Notes: generated from the sequence alone by a model not told the origin. A stretch of 64,000 nt of DNA from Chitinophaga qingshengii (GCF_014529935.1 NZ_JACVFC010000001.1:1116001-1180000), one strand, 5' to 3'; counted from the first letter of the stretch, positions 37,101-46,159 are shown. A program made the numbers and translations.

Positions 37101-39773
37101 GGCATCATCATCTGTAATACCGTCCCCGGTGATGTCTACATAATCCGGCGATACGATACCGGTTAAAAGAAAAGAGTGGGCATATGCCGGAATTACTTCC
37201 TTACTGAAGTAGTGTTCATTTCCCTTGTTATTGGTAGTGGAGTCATCACGGTTGTTACCATTGACGGCATTGTAATCCACAACACCTTCTGCCGCGTTGG
37301 CATTGGCTTTATCCGCCGAGAACGTCACTTCTTCCTGCGCGAAATTATAAACAGGTAACCCATATACATATCGTTTGCCGTCTCCATTGAGCACGCTCAC
37401 TTCGGAGATATGATGCGGCTTACGGAAGCTGTTTATGCGTTTCTCCTTATTCAATTTACCGGGAACTACATCAAAGTTGTCCGGGGGATTAGGTTGGAAA
37501 ATATCATCATCCGTAACAGAAACATTACCACATTGCCATCTAACATCCAGAAAACCATCTGCGTCTGTGTTGACGTAATACACCTCCACATCATACATCT
37601 TTCCCTTTTCAAGGTTGATTTTATAGTTTTCGTCATGATTCTCCTCTCTTCCGTTCCAATCCCGCGCAACGTCGGATAAATCTGTTCCATTTATTTTGAT
37701 GTACAGACGATCATTAAACTGGGCCCAAACGTTATAAACACCGGTCGCCGGAGCTCGCATCCGGTATTTATTGATCATCCAAAAATAGCCCCTTGGTATA
37801 TTGATAGAAGGCGCCAATGGCCTCAGTTTATCTACCCCCCAGAAGGTATTCCCACTTTGAATACAATCTCCTAAGCGTAGTCCGTCTTTACCCCAATATT
37901 CAGTATACATCCCCCGCTTCTCCTCCGGATCACCCGCATACTTCGTATTACAATTATCAAACGTATACTGGTTCTCCTTATAGTTCTCAATGAACCGGGT
38001 TAACCCTGCTTCACTCGCATCTTTGGCGTTCAGATAAGTAATCAGCTGCGTCCTTTTGTCCCGCTCTGCCTTACGGGCTTTACCTGCCGGGATGGGGAAC
38101 AAACCGGTATGTTCACCGTTTTTATAACGGTAAAGATTACCCGTAGTGCCGATATTCCGGCTCGCGTCACCGGAAAGTTGTGCAGTTACTATATCATCTC
38201 CACCTACCGCATCATAAAATGCTCGGGGATTAATAGACATCTCACCAGGATTTCTGAAATAAGAGGCTTCATAATTCAGGTTCGAAGAGGTAAAAGCCAA
38301 TTGTGTGGCCAATTTATTGTCTGCCTGCCATGCTTCTGTGGTGGTATTGGAAGAGGTCATATCCAGGTTGGCGCCAAGATGGAAAAGATCACCAAGACCA
38401 AAGTCCAGCCCACCGGTAAGTGAATTGTCCTTCGTTCTTACATAAGGGTCGTACATATAACCAACATCGCTGCGATAGGCTCTGAACATGCCGCCGGTAC
38501 CCTCCCCTGAGATCGAAAATACATCATAGGTGTAAGCGGGAATAGCAATGGTTTTCAGCGCTTCTTTAACAGGCAGCTCCCGCTCCCGGTTGAAATCGAG
38601 CAACGCTTCGGGTCTTCTCGCAGCATCTTCATAATGCAGATAACCAAATGCGGGTAACTTGCGTGTCTGATCCCCTGCTGCGATCGTTTGTTTAAGCTGA
38701 TAACCCACGCCAAATATATTGTAGTGGACACCACTCACTTCAAAACCGAACGCCAGTTTACCGGTAAACATACTGTTCGTATAGGGCATCCCGATAGCCG
38801 GCGTAGCACTGGGATAAGCAAAGGAAATCTTACTGGAAGCCAGGCCGGTAAAAGTGTATTTTCTATTTTGTTCAGTAAACATCCTTACGCCACCGGAAAA
38901 CTGCAGTGCTTTCATGCCGGAGCGGGTGTTATAGGTAGAGCCAATGGACACATTACCGATAAAAGAGCCTCCATCGCTGTGTTTGAGGGTAGAAGTCTGA
39001 ACATCCAGACTGGGACTGATACTAACACCATCGGAGGTACTGTTGGAAAGTCCCATCCCCGCTGTCAGGGAACCGGCGCCCTGTATACCTACACTCAGGC
39101 TCGTACTAAAGCCCACCTCGGCTCCCCAGCCCCGGTAGGTATTATAAAAAGCGCTGGCAGAAGCGGTAAAACCACCCTGAATACTATCCACCACTACTTC
39201 TCCTACCTTCTTCAGGGGAAACCCAAATAACTCAGTGGTTACCCCCAATGTCCCTCCCGTAGTTACGTTAGGGTTGATAGACATCGTTTTGGTGATCTGG
39301 TCTTCTCCATTAAAATCATCCGGAATACCACGCATATTTCTGGTAACGGAACCAGGGTTCAGGTTCCATCCCAGTCCCACCCAACTCGCTTCCTGGTCCA
39401 TGGAAATACCACTGTTGTAGCCTAACGCCAACGGATATCCGCCCACGTCCATCAAGGGTATGCCGTAGGAGAAATCGCCGGTAAAAAGATCTACCATGTT
39501 ATCACTTCCTACTGAGGTAAAAGACGTAGCCTCCGGCTGCGTAGGCCCGCCATCTGCTTTTTCCACAGGCACAGGCGCTATTTTTCTATGCTCCGGTAAA
39601 TCCGGAAGCAACGGTATCCTTTCACGTACGGACGTTCCCGTTACCGCCACCGGCCACCGGCCAGCACGCGTTCCCGCCAGCGCATAGCCCGGTACCACGG
39701 TTTCTGCATACATTATTGCCAGCAGAAAGCACGCTATTACTTTCTTCCGCTTTTCAGCAATCGCCAGTATCAT
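34170..39773 (-). CDS. Giant exported SpvB/TcB-like protein with a PA14-like domain
   Basis: 1867 residues. N-terminal signal-like segment (KKVIACFLLAIMYAETVVPGYALA). At about 85-150 it has FTGDFSYGIPLMDVGGYPLA, LGYNSGISMDQEASWVGLGW and NLNPGSVTRNMRG, which matches the entry motif of SpvB/TcB proteins (ysiPi...YnSg...lGiGWsl...ItR). A PA14-like carbohydrate-binding domain lies at about 611-761 (YTEYWGKDGLRL, YRMRAPATGVYNVWAQFNDR, EVYYVNTDADGFLDVRW). Later repeats are Rhs-like but without a core signature or toxin. In Tc toxins a TcB SpvB propeller closes the Rhs cage made with TcC; here SpvB-like and Rhs parts are on separate proteins in one operon. That functional analogy is inference. Confidence 0.82.
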   Translation of the reverse strand: MILAIAEKRKKVIACFLLAIMYAETVVPGYALAGTRAGRWPVAVTGTSVRERIPLLPDLPEHRKIAPVPVEKADGGPTQPEATSFTSVGSDNMVDLFTGDFSYGIPLMDVGGYPLALGYNSGISMDQEASWVGLGWNLNPGSVTRNMRGIPDDFNGEDQITKTMSINPNVTTGGTLGVTTELFGFPLKKVGEVVVDSIQGGFTASASAFYNTYRGWGAEVGFSTSLSVGIQGAGSLTAGMGLSNSTSDGVSISPSLDVQTSTLKHSDGGSFIGNVSIGSTYNTRSGMKALQFSGGVRMFTEQNRKYTFTGLASSKISFAYPSATPAIGMPYTNSMFTGKLAFGFEVSGVHYNIFGVGYQLKQTIAAGDQTRKLPAFGYLHYEDAARRPEALLDFNRERELPVKEALKTIAIPAYTYDVFSISGEGTGGMFRAYRSDVGYMYDPYVRTKDNSLTGGLDFGLGDLFHLGANLDMTSSNTTTEAWQADNKLATQLAFTSSNLNYEASYFRNPGEMSINPRAFYDAVGGDDIVTAQLSGDASRNIGTTGNLYRYKNGEHTGLFPIPAGKARKAERDKRTQLITYLNAKDASEAGLTRFIENYKENQYTFDNCNTKYAGDPEEKRGMYTEYWGKDGLRLGDCIQSGNTFWGVDKLRPLAPSINIPRGYFWMINKYRMRAPATGVYNVWAQFNDRLYIKINGTDLSDVARDWNGREENHDENYKINLEKGKMYDVEVYYVNTDADGFLDVRWQCGNVSVTDDDIFQPNPPDNFDVVPGKLNKEKRINSFRKPHHISEVSVLNGDGKRYVYGLPVYNFAQEEVTFSADKANANAAEGVVDYNAVNGNNRDDSTTNNKGNEHYFSKEVIPAYAHSFLLTGIVSPDYVDITGDGITDDDAGNAVKFNYTKTAGFDNPYKWRSPYTKSATYNEGLKTDWRDDKGSYVYGEKELWYLNSVESKNMIAIFTLADRDDLLPINRDGTKILGSKQVKRLKEINLYVKAEYLKDAANAKPVKTVHFDYTYELCPGVNGTGNPAGKLTLKKLWFSYNGNESKTNDARNRQNAYEFHYNGNNPGYNSKSYDRWGNYKDPRHNPGYTDNSPISNVEMPYALQDSVLAAKNAAAWTLDSIKLPFGGRMKITYESDDYAYVQHRRAAKMTRIAGFSGSRPNSINDLTDNLYDSRFIGSSDNMYVAFDAELPVTSNKEVFDNYLSELHDTVFFRLHVKMPSDAYGSGYEYVPCYAFLDSNDYGFINNGKTIFVKLRPLKANGDEGGKYSPLAKSAVQFLRLNLPSKAFPDSEMPDMDFIKAIQVITELGINLPAKLRKFDATARSNGWAMKVDLKRSHARLNDPLYKKYGGGLRVKRIEVYDHWNAMTGQKESKYGTEYTYTTTIQADGKERQISSGVATYEPILGGEENPWHTPVLYKDQLASLAPTTVSYVETPLGEAFFPAASVGYSKVQTKSIYSKNVRSAKGYEETCFYTSYDFPTIVANSEIERPYSKAMYKPRLGSVLNVDAVYYLALSQGFKIELNDMHGKMRSQKFYTAGKSPQMIKSTTYFYKVDREDALQKHLDNEVLAIDKSGNITPSFIGKDVELMTDMRRQTFESVAANVVVDLDAFKIGFLPIPVPSSFPMPESEQNIFNSVAITKVIHRHGILERVEAIENGSRVVTRNLLYDAETGDVLLTSIQNEFGDSTYQFSYPAHWAYDGMSGAYKNINTTAKNVYVKGGRVEKGLSAEEVKRYFTSGDEIITYSRNRVAGDECDSVLATFPSSGKIWALDANVLNGGAPDIYFVTADGTPFTGNDVTMKIIRSGRKNIQAQIGTVTMMKSPLVWNNGAYQLEINKDKQILSASMTEYKQNWHVEDKKNSFKECAYK

Positions 39774-39810
39774 TTCACTTTATTTTATAGGTATAGGGTG
39801 TCGGTTTCAA

Positions 39811-40902
39811 TCAGTTTCCTTTGTTGTAGATGAATTTCAGCTGCCAGTATTCTCCACGGGAATTTAGCAAGCGAAACAGATACGAACGCCCACTGGATAA
39901 ACCACTGCGCTCCAATGGCACATCGAAACGATTATGCCCGCGTATAATCTTCAACAGTCCTTCATCTACCGGCCGTTGACCGGTTTCCAGTGGTATGATT
40001 TCATAACGCAGCGTACTGTCAACAGCTTCATTGGTATAACTTACATGCAGTATCCGTCCAGTTCTCACTACAGCGCCATCCAACTCTTTTTTCAACTCCA
40101 CATAAGCATCCGCTGGTTCCTGACCGGGTTGAGGCAAGGACTTTACCCTGAAAGTCCACACCTCTGTCTGCGCGGCAAACAACCTTCCATTACGCGCGGT
40201 AACTGACCAGGCATATTGCCGGCCGGTATCCAGCTGCACAGCGCCGGAGGGATAGTTGGCAAAAATATTCCGCAGCCCGGGTGCCCGATACACCGGAATA
40301 TTTTGCTGTATGGCTTCCTCCGGAGATTGATTGGCATATACCTCTGCCAAGGTCAGGTCATAGTTCAGATCGTTGAACAAATTCAACGGAGCCGGTGGTA
40401 TCCATGAAAACTGCGGCAATCGTGTATCCAGCTCACTGCTGTTCGCCGGCATATTCAGCAACGGCGGGCTCACCGGCTCAATGGTAAACGGGATGCAGTC
40501 CTCTCCGGGCTGGTTACCGGATTTATCGCCTTCTACTACCATACTGTAACAGGCCATATAATTACCGGCAGGAAGAAAACCATTGGCGCTGCGATCAATC
40601 GCGGCAGAAAGGTATTCATACTGCACCGGCATAAAATCCTGCAACTGCAGCTGCCGGGCGCCTTTATTCAACGGGATAGTACGGGTAATGCCGGTCAATA
40701 GCGGTTGATTAGTCTGCGGGTCAGTAAGACGCATTGTGATACGTATGTTCAACGGCGCATTGGACGCAGATACCACCACAATATTCCATAGCTGGGCTTT
40801 CAGCATCACGCCCGCCGGTGGCAGCTGTATCGTCATGCTAACCTGGGCGGCTACACGCCAGGATAGTCCTATGGCTAACAACAGGAATAGGGATCTTTTC
40901 AT
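39811..40902 (-). CDS. Exported beta-sandwich (fibronectin III-like) surface protein
   Basis: 363 residues with a signal peptide (SLFLLLAIGLSWRVAAQ). The N-terminal half has VSMTIQLPPAGVMLKAQLWN and a domain with RQLQLQDFMPVQYEYLSAAI. The middle reads LPQFSWIPPAPLNLFNDLNY, YDLTLAEVY and GRQYAWSVTARNGRLFAAQ, the strand pattern of FN3-like domains in Bacteroidota secreted proteins (WxPP...Y.L.v.E...). No catalytic motif is visible. It is 9 bp behind the barrel gene and 37 bp ahead of the SpvB-like gene, so part of the same operon, probably as an outer-surface accessory. Confidence 0.78.
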   Translation of the reverse strand: MKRSLFLLLAIGLSWRVAAQVSMTIQLPPAGVMLKAQLWNIVVVSASNAPLNIRITMRLTDPQTNQPLLTGITRTIPLNKGARQLQLQDFMPVQYEYLSAAIDRSANGFLPAGNYMACYSMVVEGDKSGNQPGEDCIPFTIEPVSPPLLNMPANSSELDTRLPQFSWIPPAPLNLFNDLNYDLTLAEVYANQSPEEAIQQNIPVYRAPGLRNIFANYPSGAVQLDTGRQYAWSVTARNGRLFAAQTEVWTFRVKSLPQPGQEPADAYVELKKELDGAVVRTGRILHVSYTNEAVDSTLRYEIIPLETGQRPVDEGLLKIIRGHNRFDVPLERSGLSSGRSYLFRLLNSRGEYWQLKFIYNKGN

Positions 40903-40911
40903 ACAATATTT

Positions 40912-43245
40912 TTAAAATACTCTGGTATAGGTTAATCGGCCGGTTTCATTGGATACCAGCTGCCTGTTCACACCTGGTACAAATCCTTTATCCGCCATCA
41001 GCGCTATTTCTCCCACCTTCGGAATATTAATCCTCGTATTGGCAGAATAGCCGGTTTGCTGCAATTGATATACTGTCTGATAATTATATTTAACACCACC
41101 GCCAATCTCCAGCCAGTTGGTAATCCTGTATTGAATTCCCCCATCGGCTCCATATAAGGCATAGTCCTGGTTAGTAGCGGAAGATAATCCTCCGTTCAGG
41201 GTAAACTTCCCTATAAACACAGTGTGACTCAGCAACAGGTTGGTACTATTGAAGTATACAAAATTACTGTCTGCCTGCCGGTTATAAAACCGGGTACCTG
41301 AAAAAATGGTATTCATATTGGCCCGGCCGGACTGATAATTATAACTCGCGGTACCGGACATCGTATAAAACAGGTTCTCTACAAACCGGTCATCACTCAG
41401 TTTCATCAGCTGGGAAGTAGGATAATAACCTACAGATACTACCGGCCATTTTTTCCTCCGGAAAGTGGCTTGTATACTCTTAAATACTGTACTGCTACGA
41501 TAACTGCTGTGTTCAAAAATACTGGTGTACACATTTTGTTTCAAACTACCGGTAACTATCAGTTGCTGCTGAAAGAAAGGCTGGTCTACTTTTATCATCC
41601 ATGCATTTTGTGCAGCTCCTGAAGCATACAAACTGAACGACTGGAAATTGGCGCCCATCCGCTTAAACATGGCATTGACCCTCGTTTTCGACAATGGTAT
41701 AAAAGAAAAACCGCTAACAGCATAAGCTTCATTACTGCGATCTCCGAAACTGGCCATGCTGCTACCTAAACCACTATGTTGCTGTTTCCGCTCGTAGAAA
41801 GGCAATGATGATTTCGCCACTTCTCCAATCAGGTAATTATTCCGGTCTATCTGCCAGCGGCCTTCCAGCGACATACCCATGATCCGAAAGTCCGGCATTT
41901 CTACTGCACCATTACCCGGAGCAGTCGTATTAAAATTGTATACCTGCTTTTTACCGGTATAAAAAGAGAGGATAATATGATTGTCATCCCGCTGCCCCAC
42001 ACCGGCCCGGATAATATTCAGATATTGTCTTATCCGGTTATCGTTTACAATAAAATCGCGGAAACGATAATCCACAGCACCGGTTGCAAAGGCAATATAG
42101 TAGGATGGGTTAAACTCAGCCTGCCCCCCGGTGATACTGATATTTTTAGCGGTTAATTCGGAATAGTCTACCATAGTACGTCCTATTCCTGCCGATTTTA
42201 TGGCCAGCAACGTCTTATAACCCTTTGGTAAAATACTGTCCGGTAGATTCATCGCTTCCAGGTCCTGCATGAGCTCCCGCGGGTTTTTACTGTGTTGCAA
42301 TACATCCATCAGGTATCCCTTTTTGGCTGTATAGGTCTGCTGTTGTTTCGCATACAACTTCTCCGTTACGGCAAACGTTTTCTCCAGCGAGTCCAGCTTT
42401 TTTTTCTTCTCTTCATACAGCGCCAGAAAACGATCATCAATGGAATCTCTCTCTATAGCAGATTTCAGACTATCTACCCTTTTGCGCACCATACCTGAAA
42501 TAGTAGATTTATATCCTTCCGGCGTTAATACCCGCTGCAACGAATCGTTGACCTGCTGCCGGAAAGCCTTTTCCTTCAACTCCACCATCCGCTGTAACTG
42601 TGCAGGTGAATTAAACCAATACCGTAGCTTGTTCAACTCATCCCATTGCTGGTCCAGCTTCACCTTCAATCTTTCAAGCTCCTGTATCTGCTTGCGTTTT
42701 CCGGCATCCCAGTCACGCGCTTTCGCTAACAACAACTGCCGGAAATCCTGCTGTGTGTACCGGAAATTAATACCGGTAATATCCCTGAACAGATAAGAAT
42801 TTCCTCTGTTGGTATTAAGTGTCAGGTGAAGCGGGTAACGGTCTTTTACCAGGATATCCAATGTAGTCTGAAGGGTATGCTGATAGATCTCTTTTTCAAG
42901 ATAAGGCGTGTCTGTATGAGACTGATAATAAAAGTCATACATCACATTCCCATGTATACTCAAAAAAGGTGTATGTATGGGTACTACAGGTGCGGCAGGC
43001 GGTAGCTTTCGTTTGATAGCGACCAACCTGGTGTCCCCTCTTGGCTGTTCATACAACATCACCAACACGGGCATTTTCATTTTGCATCCGGTATGAATGA
43101 AGTAATAACCAGTATCCGAAACCTTATTTTCTACAGGAAGATGAAGCTGCGCAACACTGTCCAGCGTAAGGAATAGGGACGATAATAACAATATAAATAC
43201 TACACTTCTCAAAAACGATCCACTTCGTGGGCTATTGGTTAACAA
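40912..43245 (-). CDS. Putative outer-membrane beta-barrel protein with periplasmic coiled coil (first gene of the Rhs operon)
   Basis: 777 residues, signal peptide (LRSVVFILLLSSLFLTLDSVAQ). A beta-sandwich of about 150 residues is followed by a long coiled coil (about 185-320: RKQIQELERLKVKLDQQWDE, EKKKKLDSLEKTF). From about 345 to the end, alternating strands fit an outer-membrane barrel (YLNIIRAGVGQRDDNHIILS, FSFIPLSKTRVNAMFKRMGA, WLEIGGGVKYNYQTVYQLQ), and the last residue is Phe (LTYTRVF) as in BAM substrates. I do not know a named family. As the leading gene of an operon of exported giant proteins that carry no recognised type IX secretion end signal, it is a candidate export or anchoring pore; this is inference. 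Confidence 0.75.
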   Translation of the reverse strand: MLTNSPRSGSFLRSVVFILLLSSLFLTLDSVAQLHLPVENKVSDTGYYFIHTGCKMKMPVLVMLYEQPRGDTRLVAIKRKLPPAAPVVPIHTPFLSIHGNVMYDFYYQSHTDTPYLEKEIYQHTLQTTLDILVKDRYPLHLTLNTNRGNSYLFRDITGINFRYTQQDFRQLLLAKARDWDAGKRKQIQELERLKVKLDQQWDELNKLRYWFNSPAQLQRMVELKEKAFRQQVNDSLQRVLTPEGYKSTISGMVRKRVDSLKSAIERDSIDDRFLALYEEKKKKLDSLEKTFAVTEKLYAKQQQTYTAKKGYLMDVLQHSKNPRELMQDLEAMNLPDSILPKGYKTLLAIKSAGIGRTMVDYSELTAKNISITGGQAEFNPSYYIAFATGAVDYRFRDFIVNDNRIRQYLNIIRAGVGQRDDNHIILSFYTGKKQVYNFNTTAPGNGAVEMPDFRIMGMSLEGRWQIDRNNYLIGEVAKSSLPFYERKQQHSGLGSSMASFGDRSNEAYAVSGFSFIPLSKTRVNAMFKRMGANFQSFSLYASGAAQNAWMIKVDQPFFQQQLIVTGSLKQNVYTSIFEHSSYRSSTVFKSIQATFRRKKWPVVSVGYYPTSQLMKLSDDRFVENLFYTMSGTASYNYQSGRANMNTIFSGTRFYNRQADSNFVYFNSTNLLLSHTVFIGKFTLNGGLSSATNQDYALYGADGGIQYRITNWLEIGGGVKYNYQTVYQLQQTGYSANTRINIPKVGEIALMADKGFVPGVNRQLVSNETGRLTYTRVF

Positions 43246-43278
43246 AAATAGGTATCAGGACTTTTATTCTCTTATGGG

Positions 43279-43286
43279 CAAATCTA
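43279..43286 (-). promoter_or_regulatory. -7 promoter box of the Rhs operon
   Basis: The minus strand reads TAGATTTG, an exact TAnnTTTG match, 33 bp upstream of the start codon at 43245. The -33 region is a T run instead of a clear TTTG. No other promoter-like box was noticed between the eight tightly packed genes of the operon. Confidence 0.55.
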
Positions 43287-43371
43287 TAAATTAATTTCAG
43301 ATAAAAAAATTATCGCATGAAATATTTTTCCCTGTATCACCATAACACATTTTTCATAACACTAAGTTAAT

Positions 43372-44517
43372 CTACCAAATCAACACCTCCCCATTTAACA
43401 CCAGATAATTTTTACCAGTATCAATATCCGTCAACATACTAATGTAACTTTTCCCTGCAGCAAAACGATCCACTACAGATCTGCTCTTTGCATCCATCTT
43501 CCATACAGAATCCCTGTCAACCAAAAACAGATAGTTATCTACAACCCCCAACTGTGGCTCACCCACAACATCGAAATCAGCGCTCCAATTCACCTGCAGA
43601 TGATTGTCATCAATACTTTTTACAGTAACTTTTCTCCTATCTGCATCCTCCTTCAGATGATAATCAACTGAATAAACTATCAGTGCATGATGACATCGTA
43701 TAACTTTGTTGATATCAGCAGTAAATTGCTGACCACCGATTTTCTTTCCATCCTTTTTATCCAGCTTCAACAGGTTATTGCCTGTTTTAATGATGAATGA
43801 ATTCCCTTCATTTATCATATCGAGCGGTGTAGAAGAGGATTGTTTATAAGTAGTTTTATAACTCCATCTTTCTTTTCCAAATGTGTCCACAGCAACTAAT
43901 TGTATACTGTCCGATGGAAACCCATTTCCTGCAATAAGTGTTAAACCCGAATCTATAGGAAAAGAAATATTACCGGATAGTGGATTTACAACACTGGCAT
44001 TATCCTGATAAAACTGAACCGTATTCGTCTTAAAGTCTAAACGGCTGGTTCCATACGTCCCTTTTAAGTAATACAGCTGGTTGTTTTTCGAGATGATATC
44101 ACCCGCGTTCAAAGAGCGGTCAGGAGAGAACGAATAGGATGTCTGAACTTTTTTATTGAAATCATAAAAAAACAAATCATGGGGATGGTACACTGAGCAA
44201 TAAATCAACCGGCTTTCATTAAAGTCAGTTAATATTTCATAATACCGGAGTTTACTAATCTCCAATGAAGCAATTGTTTGCTTTTGGGGAATATCAATAA
44301 GCGTTAAGGTGGGATGATCATTTTTCGCTGTCGTGGAAATAACCAGCACCCGCCCTTGCCGTATCTTCATACCAATGGGCCGCTGACCTTTTTCTAAAAG
44401 GTAGTTGATGTTCAGAGAATCATTACTATGCTTTAAAAAGATTGACTTTTCCATGCTCACACCACAACCCCAAAGCAATCCCGGTAACAAACTTAAAACG
44501 ATAAATCTTAAGTACAT
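43372..44517 (-). CDS. Lipoprotein with PQQ-type beta-propeller pattern
   Basis: 381 residues from the ATG at 44517, which gives a lipoprotein signal with the box L15-W-G-C18 (Trp at -2 is unusual). The rest is a series of beta-blades with pairs such as RVLVISTTAKNDHPTLTLID, QLVAVDTFGKERWSYK and NLLKLDKKDGKKIGGQQF; this is the pattern of PQQ/WD-type propellers found in BamB-like proteins. Function unknown. One hand-counted 60-bp line (44161) has 35% GC, lower than most neighbours. It is transcribed toward the Rhs operon and separated from it by 126 bp holding that operon's promoter; it diverges from the sulfatase. Confidence 0.75.
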   Translation of the reverse strand: MYLRFIVLSLLPGLLWGCGVSMEKSIFLKHSNDSLNINYLLEKGQRPIGMKIRQGRVLVISTTAKNDHPTLTLIDIPQKQTIASLEISKLRYYEILTDFNESRLIYCSVYHPHDLFFYDFNKKVQTSYSFSPDRSLNAGDIISKNNQLYYLKGTYGTSRLDFKTNTVQFYQDNASVVNPLSGNISFPIDSGLTLIAGNGFPSDSIQLVAVDTFGKERWSYKTTYKQSSSTPLDMINEGNSFIIKTGNNLLKLDKKDGKKIGGQQFTADINKVIRCHHALIVYSVDYHLKEDADRRKVTVKSIDDNHLQVNWSADFDVVGEPQLGVVDNYLFLVDRDSVWKMDAKSRSVVDRFAAGKSYISMLTDIDTGKNYLVLNGEVLIW

Positions 44518-44626
44518 AGGCTCAAACAAAACCATCCCCTAAAAATATAAAAATAATCTAATATTACCTAGCAGTACAAATTATAGATATCTTTATCCGC
44601 CACCGATCCTTTTATAATCAGAACAC

Positions 44627-46150
44627 ATGAAAAAAATGAAACGCCTCTCCTGGCTGTTGCTGTTGCTTTTTAGTCAACCGGGCTACAGTCAGCAAAAACA
44701 ACCCAACATTATCTTCATCTTTTCAGATGACCACGCGTATCAAACCATCAGCGCTTATGGCAGTAAACTGGCGCAAACGCCTAACATCGACCGTATTGCA
44801 AAGCAGGGCGTATTGTTCCGTAACGCCCTGGTGACCAACTCCATCTGCGGCCCCAGCCGGGCCACATTGCTGACAGGCAAATACAGTCACATCAACGGCT
44901 ATACGCTCAATGAAAAGAAATTTAATGTGGGCCAGCAACTGTTCCCTAAACTGCTGCAGCAACACGGGTACCAGACTGCCTGGATCGGTAAATGGCACCT
45001 CGGTAACCTGCCGGAAGGCTTTGATTTCTGGCGTATCCTCAATAACCAGGGTCAATACTACAACCCGGACTTCATCGGTCCCCGCGATACTACGCGCGTG
45101 GAAGGTTATGTGACGAACCTGATCACGCAATTCTCGGTCGACTGGCTTAATCACCGCGATACTTCCAAACCGTTCTTCCTGGTGGTAGGTGAAAAAGCGA
45201 CCCACCGCGAATGGCTACCCGATATACAGGACCTCGGCGCCTACGATGATAAAACCTTCCCGCTGCCGGCGACTTTCCGCGATGATTACAAAAACCGCAT
45301 CGCCGCCCAAAATCAGGATATGACCATCGACAAAACCATGCGCCTGAAGGAAGACCTGAAAGTACATGCTAACTACGAAAAAGGCATCTATGGCCGGTTT
45401 ACGCCGGAACAGAAAGCTGCCTTCAAAGCGTATTACGAAGGAAAAATCAGCAAGGAATTCGATGAGAAAAATCTCAGCGGCGATGCACTGGTGGAATGGA
45501 AATACCAGCGTTACCTGAAAGATTATCTCTCAACGGCACGTTCGCTGGACCGCAACATCGGCGCCCTGCTCGATTACCTCGACAAAAACGGGTTGGCGGA
45601 AAATACCGTGGTGATCTATGCATCGGATCAGGGCTTTTATATGGGCGAACACGGCTGGTTCGATAAACGTTTTATGTATGAAGAATCACTCCGTACACCC
45701 TTCATGATCAAATATCCGGGCGTCACCAAAGCCGGTACCAGCGTCAATCAGCTGATGCTCAACATCGACTGGGCGCCTACTATCCTGCAGATGGCCGGTG
45801 TACCGGTGCCTGCGGATATCCAGGGCACCTCTTTCCTCCCCCTGCTGCAGAAAGATCCGAATAAAGTGGCCTGGAGAAAAGCGGCGTACTACCATTATTA
45901 CGAATTTCCCGAGCCGCACCACGTATATCCGCACTTCGGTGTTCGCACGGAACAATATACACTGATACGTTTCTATGGCGCCGGCAACAGCTGGGAACTG
46001 TATGATCTGAAAAAAGATCCGCACCAGGTCGATAATATCTATGGCCAAAAAGGAACGGAGAAAATTACAGCCGATCTCAAAGCTACCCTGGAAAAGCTGA
46101 TCAGGCAATACAACGACCAGGAAGCATTACAAATACTGCAAACACATTAA
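44627..46150 (+). CDS. Secreted sulfatase, S1 family, Cys-type
   Basis: 507 residues, signal peptide to PGYSQQ. The metal-binding NIIFIFSDDHAYQT (D34, D35) is followed by the sulfatase signature C74-G-P-S-R78-A-T-L-L-T-G, in which Cys74 must be converted to formylglycine by an anaerobic or other maturase not encoded in this window. GKWHLGNLPEGFDFW and the later ASDQGFYMGEHGWFDKR complete the active site, and the C-terminal subdomain is intact. The closest families are heparan/N-acetylglucosamine-6-sulfatase-like enzymes, but the substrate cannot be told. There is no adjacent polysaccharide utilisation gene. A possible -7 box TATCTTTA lies upstream. Confidence 0.93.
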   Translation: MKKMKRLSWLLLLLFSQPGYSQQKQPNIIFIFSDDHAYQTISAYGSKLAQTPNIDRIAKQGVLFRNALVTNSICGPSRATLLTGKYSHINGYTLNEKKFNVGQQLFPKLLQQHGYQTAWIGKWHLGNLPEGFDFWRILNNQGQYYNPDFIGPRDTTRVEGYVTNLITQFSVDWLNHRDTSKPFFLVVGEKATHREWLPDIQDLGAYDDKTFPLPATFRDDYKNRIAAQNQDMTIDKTMRLKEDLKVHANYEKGIYGRFTPEQKAAFKAYYEGKISKEFDEKNLSGDALVEWKYQRYLKDYLSTARSLDRNIGALLDYLDKNGLAENTVVIYASDQGFYMGEHGWFDKRFMYEESLRTPFMIKYPGVTKAGTSVNQLMLNIDWAPTILQMAGVPVPADIQGTSFLPLLQKDPNKVAWRKAAYYHYYEFPEPHHVYPHFGVRTEQYTLIRFYGAGNSWELYDLKKDPHQVDNIYGQKGTEKITADLKATLEKLIRQYNDQEALQILQTH

Positions 46151-46159
46151 CACCCTACC

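Noticed and set aside
21167..43245. Type IX secretion C-terminal domains on the giant surface proteins
   Set aside because: I looked at the C-terminal ends of the Rhs, Ig/YD, SpvB-like and FN3-like proteins and saw no T9SS type A or B signal pattern; a profile search would settle it.
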